This document shows positions 1 to 5,103 of a stretch of DNA of 5,103 nucleotides, one piece after another. Position 1 is the first letter of the stretch. Every line of letters begins with the position of its first letter. The translations under genes were made by a program, and so were the position numbers. Source of the DNA: Pseudomonadota bacterium (lineage in GTDB: Bacteria; Pseudomonadota; Alphaproteobacteria; Acetobacterales; Acetobacteraceae); the NCBI GenBank assembly GCA_021845555.1, contig JAJZVS010000279.1, forward strand, positions 1 to 5,103. Direction: 5' to 3'. The notes beneath the pieces were generated by a model. It was not told the origin of the DNA and searched no databases. It worked only from the letters and a program-made list of their open reading frames with translations.

Positions 1-579
1 CCTAGCGGGGAGGACCGCGCGGCGCTGCGGGCCAGGCTCGGTCTCGCGCCGGGCGAGGTCGTGCTGCTGTTCGTGGGCTCGCTGTCGCGCCGCAAGGGCG
101 TGCACGAGCTGGTCGCGAACCAGCTCCGCCTGCGCGAGTCCGCCCCGGTGCGGCTGCTGATCGTGGGTCCCGATCTGGAAGACGACTACGCCGCGGAGGT
201 CCGGCGCGCCGCCGCCGCTTCCGGGTCAGGGATCGTGTTCACCGGCTATACCGACGACCCCTTGCCCTATTACCGCGCCGCAGACATGTTCGTGTTTGCC
301 TCCCACGCCGAGGGGTTCGGCAACGTCCTGCTCGAAGCCATGGCCAACGGCCTGCCGGTGGTCAGCCGCCGGTTGCCCGGCGTGACCGACTGGTTCATCG
401 CCGACGGGCGGACCGGGCTGCTGTTCGACACCGACGAAGAGTACCGCGCCGCGGTCCTTCGCCTTGCCGCCGATCCGGACCTTCGCGCGCGGATCGGCGC
501 CGCCGCCCGCACCGCCGCGCTGACCGACTTCGGGTTGCCGGCAATCGCCGCGCGCTACGCCGCACTTTACAGGGCCTGA
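1..579 (+). CDS. Family 4 glycosyltransferase, C-terminal part (5' end cut by window)
   Basis: This is the donor-binding half of a retaining GT-B glycosyltransferase (GT4, 'glycosyl transferases group 1'). Such enzymes move a sugar from a nucleotide-sugar to a growing glycan on the cytoplasmic side of the membrane. The frame is open from base 1 and encodes 192 residues before TGA at 577-579. Counting from the first codon, the strand VVLLFVG with SLSRRKG (about residues 20-33) opens the C-terminal Rossmann domain, and LLIVGPDLE lies near residue 50. The EX7E signature is in HAEGFGNVLLEAM, with E104 and E112, where the second Glu usually contacts the donor. The GTG at 61 is not the start: the preceding codons read as a normal GT4 linker (RLGLAPGEV), so the gene begins outside the window and about 180-200 N-terminal residues are missing. 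The acceptor-binding domain is therefore unseen, and donor and acceptor cannot be assigned. The downstream radical SAM gene starts 3 bases after the stop, so the two are almost certainly co-transcribed. Confidence 0.93.
   Translation, partial: PSGEDRAALRARLGLAPGEVVLLFVGSLSRRKGVHELVANQLRLRESAPVRLLIVGPDLEDDYAAEVRRAAAASGSGIVFTGYTDDPLPYYRAADMFVFASHAEGFGNVLLEAMANGLPVVSRRLPGVTDWFIADGRTGLLFDTDEEYRAAVLRLAADPDLRARIGAAARTAALTDFGLPAIAARYAALYRA
571..574 (+). promoter_or_regulatory. Ribosome binding site for the radical SAM gene
   Basis: AGGG lies 8 bases before the ATG at 583, inside the last codons of the upstream glycosyltransferase. It supports the 583 start and close translational linkage of the two genes. 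Confidence 0.6.
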
Positions 580-582
580 CCG

Positions 583-2022
583 ATGACCTCCGCCGTGATC
601 ATGCAACTGCCGAGTCCGCCGTACAAGAACGTGTTCCGCGAGTGGGCGGGCGGCATGGGCACCGCCCTGCCGACCGAGCGCGCGGACTGGGGCCACGACC
701 AGCGGTTCTACGACATCCCCTATTCCCCCTTCCTCTATATCGCCCGCCGACTGGGCGAGGCCGGGGTGGCCTTCGCCTACCACGACCTGCAAAGCCGGGA
801 GCGCACCGACCTCGCCACGTTCGACGCCCTGCTGCGGGAAGCCGCGCCGGGCGTGCTGCTCACGCAGATCAACCTGCCCTCGCTCGAACACGATCTCGAT
901 CTGCTGCGGCGCGCCCGCGCCGCAGTGCCGGGCCTGCGCATCGTGCTGGTGGGCGCCGCCGGCCGCTGGTTCAAGGACCGCATCCTGGCGGCGGGCGACG
1001 CCGACGTGATCATGGAGGAAGCCGAGGAACTCGTCACCGCCGACAACATCGCCGCCCTGCTGGCCGGCGATCCCGACCGGTTGCAGGCGTGCCACGTCGC
1101 GCGCGACGGCGCGGCGGTCGCGCTGCCGCTGCGGGCGCGCATGAACAATCTCGATTTCGTCGAATTTCCCGCCTACGAGCTGCTCGATTTTGACCGCTAC
1201 GAGAGCGACTATTATTTCGGCCGCAAGCAGCGCTACGCGACCGTTTTCACCACCAAGGGCTGCCCCTACAAATGCGGCTACTGCCCGTATCCGTACGGGT
1301 TCGGCAAGCGGATGCTCTACCGCTCCCCCAAGCTGGTCGGCCAGGACATCGCCCGCCTGCAACGCGATTTCGGGGTCGAGCAGATCCTGTTCCGCGACCA
1401 GGTCTTCACCATCAATCCGCGCCATGCCCGCGCCGTCTGCGACGAACTGATCGCGCGCGACCTCGGCATCGTCTGGCTGTGCGAGACTCGCTACGACCTG
1501 ATGGATGAGGAACTGCTCGATCGCATGTACCGCGCCGGCTGCCGGGAAATCCACTACGGACTTGAATCGGCGGACGAGCAGATCTTCGCCAGCGTGGCGA
1601 AGTCCGACGGGCCGCAATCGCTCGAGCAGTTCGAACGGGTGATCGGCTGGACCCGCGCGCGCGGCATCCGCGTCCATGTGCACATGATCATCGGCCTGCC
1701 CGACGAGAGCCGCGAGAGCCTGCGCCATTCCACCGAATGGCTGCGCCGGGTGAAGCCGGATTCGGTCCAGTTCGGCTACTTCACCCCCTATCCCGGCACG
1801 CCGATGTTCGAGGAACTGAAGGCAAGCGGCGAGCTCGGCGATATCGGCGCGATCGACTGGGAATCCCTCACCGCCTTCACCGGCCCGGTGATCCCCTCGC
1901 GGCATCTGAGCATCGCCGAGTTGCGCCGCGCGCGCGAGCGGATCTCGGTCGATTGGAAATACACGCTGGGGCAGCGGGTGACGAACAAGCTGCGGCGCAG
2001 CGTCGGTCTCGCGGTGGGTTGA
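583..2022 (+). CDS. B12-binding-domain radical SAM enzyme, glycan-cluster associated
   Basis: This 479-residue protein has the architecture of class B (cobalamin-dependent) radical SAM enzymes. Residues about 1-160 look like a cobalamin-binding Rossmann domain: an early PSPPYKNVFREW segment, the strand RIVLVGAAGRWF around 119-130, and ADVIMEEAEEL at about 140-150 where relatives carry a GEGE-like motif. The methionine-synthase DxHxxG motif is absent, as is common in this class. The radical SAM core has the 4Fe-4S ligands C227, C231 and C234 in CPYKCGYC, then FRDQVFT (270-276), WLCETRYDLMDEELL, YGLESAD (325-331) and HMIIGLPDE (367-375), all in canonical order. The family uses SAM and an iron-sulfur cluster to generate a 5'-deoxyadenosyl radical, and cobalamin-dependent members often methylate unactivated carbons. 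Lying between glycosyltransferases, it may modify a sugar or aglycone; the substrate is inferred, not shown. Non-methylating chemistry is also possible. The ATG start has a good Shine-Dalgarno site. The stop is TGA at 2020-2022. Confidence 0.93.
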   Translation: MTSAVIMQLPSPPYKNVFREWAGGMGTALPTERADWGHDQRFYDIPYSPFLYIARRLGEAGVAFAYHDLQSRERTDLATFDALLREAAPGVLLTQINLPSLEHDLDLLRRARAAVPGLRIVLVGAAGRWFKDRILAAGDADVIMEEAEELVTADNIAALLAGDPDRLQACHVARDGAAVALPLRARMNNLDFVEFPAYELLDFDRYESDYYFGRKQRYATVFTTKGCPYKCGYCPYPYGFGKRMLYRSPKLVGQDIARLQRDFGVEQILFRDQVFTINPRHARAVCDELIARDLGIVWLCETRYDLMDEELLDRMYRAGCREIHYGLESADEQIFASVAKSDGPQSLEQFERVIGWTRARGIRVHVHMIIGLPDESRESLRHSTEWLRRVKPDSVQFGYFTPYPGTPMFEELKASGELGDIGAIDWESLTAFTGPVIPSRHLSIAELRRARERISVDWKYTLGQRVTNKLRRSVGLAVG

Positions 2023-2052
2023 GCGCGCGAGAACGATTCCCTCTCCGGTTCG
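2023..2052 (+). other. 30-base spacer without a Shine-Dalgarno site
   Basis: This spacer separates the radical SAM stop from the next ATG. The 20 bases before that ATG are pyrimidine-rich and contain no GGAG/AGGA-like element; the nearest purine patch (GAGAACGA) is about 18 bases upstream. No ATG, GTG or TTG occurs in frame between the TGA and 2053, so the ATG at 2053 is the earliest standard start. Initiation probably depends on coupling to the upstream gene or on an SD-independent route. Confidence 0.5.
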
Positions 2053-3216
2053 ATGCGCCCGCGCCTGCTGTTCCTCAACAACCAGGGCCTGGCCTCGGCC
2101 GGCGGCGGGGTGACGATCCTGCGCCATCTGGTGGCCGGACTGGCGACCGACCATGCGGTGACGGTGGCGAGCTTCGACCCGCCCGGACCGGCCCCCGACG
2201 GAGTGGTGCAGATCGCGCTGCCGGCCGCGCCGGGTGGCGGGAACTGGCATCTGGCGCCACTCGCGCGGGCGCGGCACCTGCGGGTGTCGCTGCCAGGGGG
2301 GATCCCGGGGGGACTCCTCGCGGGGGCGGATGCGGTCATCGCGTTCGACTGCCATTTCGCTCTTGCACTCGCGGCGGTGCCGCGGCGCCAGTTGGTCTAT
2401 CTCTCGCTGTCGTGCATCCCGCGCCAGGAATGGTTCGCCTTCCCCGATGCCCGGATGCTACCGCGGGTGGCCCAATACGCCTGGCTCGAACGCCGCCTGG
2501 CCCGCGCGGCCGGCGCCGTGGTCGTCTCCAGCCGCCGCCACGGGGACGAGCTGCGGCGGTTCTCGGCGCTGCCCCGGCTGGTGCCCGCGGTGCTGCCGCC
2601 GGTGTTTCCCGCGGCGCCGGCGGCGTCCGATCCGCCGCGCCCGACCGCCGCGGACCCGCCGGTCCTGCTGTGCCTCGGCCGGCTGGAAGCGGTGAAACGA
2701 CCGGCGCTCGCGCTCGCGCTGATGGCGCGGCTGGAAGCGACGGGGGCGGAGCTGTGGTTTGCCGGCGACGGGCCGGAAGAGCCGCGCCTGCGCGCCGAGG
2801 CCGCCGCCCTCGGCCTCGGGCCGCGCGTGCGCTTCCTCGGCCGCGTCGATGCGGTGGAGGCGCTGCTCGCGCGCGCCAGCCTGCTCGTGCATCCTTCAGC
2901 CTATGAAAGCTTCGGCATCGCCGTGTTCGAGGCGATGCGCGCCGGCGTGCCGCCGGTCTGCGCCGCTTCCTCCCAGCCGCGAACCGTGACGGCCTGCGCC
3001 GAATTCGCCACCGACGGGAGCGACGCGATGTTCGTGGACTTCTCCCGCCCCGACGAAGCGGCGGGCCGGATCGCCGTCCTGCTCGCCGATCCGACGCGGC
3101 GGGCAGCGATGGGTCAGGCGGCCCGGCGCAGCGCCGAACGCCTGCTTGCTTCGGACTATGTCGCCGGATTCCGCCGGCAGGTGCTGGCGCCGCTCGGCCT
3201 GGAGATCCCCGCATGA
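2053..3216 (+). CDS. Family 4 glycosyltransferase (GT-B fold), complete
   Basis: This 387-residue protein is a full-length retaining GT4 glycosyltransferase, of usual length for the family. The N-terminal Rossmann domain opens with MRPRLLFLNNQG and the glycine loop AGGGVTILRHL (G17-G19), which in this family sits near the donor phosphates. An interdomain linker rich in Pro and Ala is at about 185-203. The C-terminal domain starts with VLLCLGRLEAVKRP; R210 and K215 occupy the usual Arg/Lys positions that contact the nucleotide-sugar diphosphate. It continues with LWFAGDGPEEPRL (about 234-246), VRFLGRVDAVEALL and the EX7E motif in YESFGIAVFEAM (E285 and E293). No signal peptide or membrane span is evident, so it is probably a cytosolic or peripheral enzyme. 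The start is well supported by the N-terminal fold although no ribosome binding site is visible. The stop overlaps the next gene's ATG as ATGA, indicating translational coupling. Donor and acceptor sugars cannot be read from the sequence. It differs clearly from the GT4 at the left edge, so it is not a simple tandem duplicate. Confidence 0.95.
   Translation: MRPRLLFLNNQGLASAGGGVTILRHLVAGLATDHAVTVASFDPPGPAPDGVVQIALPAAPGGGNWHLAPLARARHLRVSLPGGIPGGLLAGADAVIAFDCHFALALAAVPRRQLVYLSLSCIPRQEWFAFPDARMLPRVAQYAWLERRLARAAGAVVVSSRRHGDELRRFSALPRLVPAVLPPVFPAAPAASDPPRPTAADPPVLLCLGRLEAVKRPALALALMARLEATGAELWFAGDGPEEPRLRAEAAALGLGPRVRFLGRVDAVEALLARASLLVHPSAYESFGIAVFEAMRAGVPPVCAASSQPRTVTACAEFATDGSDAMFVDFSRPDEAAGRIAVLLADPTRRAAMGQAARRSAERLLASDYVAGFRRQVLAPLGLEIPA
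3201..3205 (+). promoter_or_regulatory. Ribosome binding site for the GT2 gene
   Basis: GGAGA lies 7 bases before the ATG at 3213, within the end of the upstream glycosyltransferase. It is the clearest Shine-Dalgarno site in the window and fixes the start of the overlapping gene. Confidence 0.75.
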
Positions 3217-4163
3217 CCGCCCCCGCGCCCGCGCCCGACGTGGATGTGTTCAACCCCACATTGTTCACCTTCGATCCCCAGGCGGACTACGCTTGGCGCG
3301 TGTTCGACCGCATCACCATCGCCACCGTCACCTTCAACCGGCTGGAACACACGCAGCGCCTGATCGACAGCCTGCTGCGCCTGTCGCAGCTGCCGTTCGA
3401 CCTGCTGGTGGTGGACAACGCCAGCGAGGACGGCACCCAGGCCTGGCTCCGCGGCCTGGCGACAGCGGTGCCGTCGCTGCGGGTGGTGGAGAACCCGCGC
3501 AATGTCGGCAAGGGGCGCGCGCTGCTGCAGATCCGCGATCTCGTGGCCGACGGGCTGCTGATCCTGTTCGATAACGATATCGAAATCCTGTCGAACTACT
3601 GGCTGGTGCACCTGCAGAAGGCGTTCCACGCGCTGCGCCTGGCCGGAAGCGGAACCGATGCCGCGCTCGGCATCCGGCTGCTGAATTGCGAGGAATACGG
3701 CTTCCGCCATGCCGGCAGCCGCGCGGTCCTGGCCATTCCCGGCGCGGCCAACGCCTTGCCGCGCACCAGCTATGCCGCGGCCAGCCGCGCGTCCGGCGAC
3801 CCGGTCGGCACGCTCGAAGAACAGGTGGTGATCGGCTGGACCGACTTCCTGATCGGCGCCTGCATGGCGATGCCGGCCGCCCTGTTCCGCCGCATCCGGC
3901 TGGAGGAGTACTACCCGCTGAAACTCGGCGGCGACGAGGCGTTCATCATGGGCGAACTGGCCCGGCTCGGCGCGCGGGCGGGCTACATCGAGAACGGACC
4001 GGTCGCGCGCCACAACGATTGGCCGTACAGCGAGGCGAAGATCGCGCTCTATCGGAAGCTGACCCGCGAGCGCGCGGTGACCGATCTGCCCTGGCTGCGA
4101 TGGAAACTGCGCCGGCTGGCCGGGACCGTGCTGCGCCGCGACCGACGCGCCCCGCCGGGCTGA
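3213..4163 (+). CDS. Family 2 glycosyltransferase (GT-A fold)
   Basis: This 316-residue protein is an inverting GT2 glycosyltransferase that would add one sugar from a nucleotide-sugar to a glycan or lipid-linked acceptor in the cytoplasm. After a leader of about 33 residues rich in aromatic residues, the GT-A core begins with ITIATVTFNRLEHTQRLIDSL (34-54). It continues with LLVVDNASEDGT (D68 contacts the nucleotide) and VVENPRNVGKGRAL. The metal-binding DxD is FDNDIE (D120, D122). The acceptor-side motif is WTDFLIGACMAMPAALFRRI (about 209-228), followed by LGGDEAFIMGELARLGARAGYIE (238-260), where D241/E242 sit at the usual catalytic-base position. R/K-rich residues close the protein (about 296-312), perhaps favouring membrane-surface association; no transmembrane helix is seen, unlike polymerising synthases of the family. 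It shares a 4-base ATGA overlap with the preceding GT4 and is probably translated in step with it. The substrate is unknown. Confidence 0.94.
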   Translation: MTAPAPAPDVDVFNPTLFTFDPQADYAWRVFDRITIATVTFNRLEHTQRLIDSLLRLSQLPFDLLVVDNASEDGTQAWLRGLATAVPSLRVVENPRNVGKGRALLQIRDLVADGLLILFDNDIEILSNYWLVHLQKAFHALRLAGSGTDAALGIRLLNCEEYGFRHAGSRAVLAIPGAANALPRTSYAAASRASGDPVGTLEEQVVIGWTDFLIGACMAMPAALFRRIRLEEYYPLKLGGDEAFIMGELARLGARAGYIENGPVARHNDWPYSEAKIALYRKLTRERAVTDLPWLRWKLRRLAGTVLRRDRRAPPG

Positions 4164-4196
4164 CGCACCCCCTTGCCTCCCGCCGCGCCCCGCCGC

Positions 4197-4199
4197 AGG
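4197..4199 (+). promoter_or_regulatory. Weak ribosome binding site before the SMP-30 gene
   Basis: An AGG triplet lies 8 bases before the ATG at 4208, in the 44-base gap after the GT2 stop (4164-4207). It is a short match in G/C-rich DNA. The gap holds no convincing hairpin terminator or promoter, so the SMP-30 gene is probably read through from upstream. Confidence 0.35.
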
Positions 4200-4207
4200 C
4201 TCGCCGC

Positions 4208-5103
4208 ATGCAGTTCCCTCCGCCCCGTCCCCTCGCCTCTCGCGTGCTCACCCGCATGCCGGAGCGCTTCCGCCGCCTCGAACGCAGCGAATGGGCCGAC
4301 GCCAACCGCGCCGGCGCCCCGGTCGACGGTTTCCTCGAAGGCCCCTGCTACGACGCAGCCGGGCGCCTGCATCTGGTCGATATCCCCTATGGCCGCATCT
4401 TCCGCATCGAGGGCGACACCTGGACCCCGCTCGCCGAATACGACGGCTGGCCGAACGGGCTGAAGGTGCTGGCGGACCAGACCCTGCTCGCCGCCGACTA
4501 TCGGCGCGGCCTGATGCGGATCGACCCCGCCACCGGCGCCGCCACCCCGCTGCTGCAAACGGTGATGAGCGAGAGCTTCAAGGGCCTCAACGACCTGACG
4601 CTGCACAGGGACGGTTCGGTGCTGTTCACCGACCAGGGGCAGACCGGCTTGCAGGATCCCACCGGGCGGGTCTGGCGGCGGCATGCGGACGGGCGGCTCG
4701 ACAAGCTGCTCGCCACCTGTCCGAGCCCGAACGGGATCGTGCTCAACACGGCGCAAACCCACGCCTATGTCGCCATGACCCGCTCCTGCGAGGTGTGGCG
4801 CTTCTTTCTGCGCGACGACGCGGTGGTGGCCAAGGCGCAGTGCTTTGCCCGCGTGCCGCCCGGCGCCTCCGGCCCCGACGGGCTGGCGATGGATGCGCAC
4901 GACCGGCTGTATATCTGCAACCCCGGCCACGGCTGCGTCTGGGTGGTGGACGCGCATGGGGTTCCGCTCTATCGGATCGACAGTTGTGCCGGACGGATGC
5001 TGACCAACTGCGCGCTGACGCCCGATCAGCGCGCCGTGGTGATGACCGAGTCCGAGACCGGCAGCATCCTGATCACCGAGGTTCCAGCGCCAAGCCCCAC
5101 CAT
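4208..5103 (+). CDS. SMP-30/gluconolactonase/LRE-family lactonase, 3' end cut by window
   Basis: This 298-residue open frame still lacks a stop at the right edge. It belongs to the SMP-30/gluconolactonase/LRE family: six-bladed beta-propellers that use one divalent metal ion to hydrolyse sugar lactones and related esters. The expected metal and substrate residues are all present by motif comparison with animal SMP-30: E44 in FLEGPCYD, N128 in GLNDLTL, N175 in SPNGIVLN and D224 in GPDGLAMD. Other family segments are VDIPYGRIFRI, YDGWPNGLKV, LLAADYRRGLMRIDP, LFTDQGQTGLQDPTGRVWR and VVMTESETGSILI. The last usually lies close to the C-terminus, so probably only a short tail is missing. The ATG at 4208 gives an N-terminal ASRVLTRMPERFRR segment typical of the family; the ATG at 4256 (residue 17) is a weaker alternative. 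No signal peptide is evident, suggesting a cytoplasmic enzyme. It carries eight Cys, more than I would expect. It follows GT2 by 44 bases on the same strand. The substrate, and any link to the glycan pathway, are unproven. Confidence 0.92.
   Translation, partial: MQFPPPRPLASRVLTRMPERFRRLERSEWADANRAGAPVDGFLEGPCYDAAGRLHLVDIPYGRIFRIEGDTWTPLAEYDGWPNGLKVLADQTLLAADYRRGLMRIDPATGAATPLLQTVMSESFKGLNDLTLHRDGSVLFTDQGQTGLQDPTGRVWRRHADGRLDKLLATCPSPNGIVLNTAQTHAYVAMTRSCEVWRFFLRDDAVVAKAQCFARVPPGASGPDGLAMDAHDRLYICNPGHGCVWVVDAHGVPLYRIDSCAGRMLTNCALTPDQRAVVMTESETGSILITEVPAPSPT

Noticed and set aside
61..63. GTG as the start of the first glycosyltransferase
   Set aside because: The frame is open to base 1 with family-like linker sequence upstream, and a GT4 starting here would lack its entire acceptor domain. 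A gene cut by the window edge is the simpler reading.
583..1060. Search for a DxHxxG lower-ligand cobalamin motif
   Set aside because: It was not found, but its absence does not argue against cobalamin binding because many B12/radical SAM enzymes lack it.
226..2355. A 709-codon open frame on the minus strand covering the radical SAM gene and parts of both GT4 genes
   Set aside because: It lies antisense to genes with clear motifs. Its translation is low-complexity, rich in Gly, Ala, Arg, His and Val, with no recognisable domain. Long antisense open frames are expected at this GC content.
1737..2906. A 389-codon + strand frame overlapping the radical SAM end and the second GT4
   Set aside because: Its product is Arg/Gly/Ala/Pro-rich without motifs, while the frame at 2053-3216 encodes a complete GT4 with EX7E.
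3156..4013. A 285-codon minus-strand frame opposite the GT2 gene
   Set aside because: Antisense shadow of a gene with full GT-A motifs; no recognisable protein.
4164..4207. Possible terminator or promoter in the GT2/SMP-30 gap
   Set aside because: The gap is C-rich with repeated CCGC units but has no stem-loop followed by a T-run, and no -35/-10 pair that stands out.
4049..4957. A 302-codon open frame on the minus strand opposite the GT2 end and the SMP-30 gene
   Set aside because: Same type of GC-driven shadow; no domain, and the + strand SMP-30 reading has all active-site motifs.

Overview
The window is a compact stretch of very GC-rich bacterial DNA (about 70% G+C by eye). All five supported genes lie on the + strand and cover almost every base. 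The codon third positions are strongly G/C, and the protein families suggest a Gram-negative proteobacterium, most likely an alphaproteobacterium (Sphingomonadales or Rhodospirillales type). That placement is an inference, because no rRNA or other marker gene is present.

Layout: (1) positions 1-579, the C-terminal half of a GT-B family 4 glycosyltransferase cut by the left edge; (2) 583-2022, a cobalamin-binding-type radical SAM enzyme beginning 3 bases after that stop; (3) 2053-3216, a second, complete family 4 glycosyltransferase after a 30-base gap; (4) 3213-4163, a GT-A family 2 glycosyltransferase overlapping the previous stop by ATGA; (5) 4208 to the right edge, an SMP-30/gluconolactonase/LRE-type six-bladed beta-propeller lactonase, nearly complete but cut at its 3' end. 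The longest non-coding gap is 44 bases. I see no terminator, convincing promoter, RNA gene, mobile element or CRISPR array.

The tight spacing and common strand indicate one transcription unit entering from the left. Three different glycosyltransferases in a row point to assembly of an oligosaccharide, exopolysaccharide repeat unit or glycosylated metabolite. The radical SAM enzyme would be the unusual tailoring step, possibly methylation of an unactivated carbon on a sugar or aglycone. The SMP-30 protein may hydrolyse a lactone connected with the pathway or may be an adjacent, unrelated metabolic gene. From memory, a B12-binding/radical SAM family has been described in oligosaccharide-type gene cassettes of plant-associated bacteria (the 'rhizo-twelve' system). 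This window could belong to that sort of cassette, but I could not test membership.
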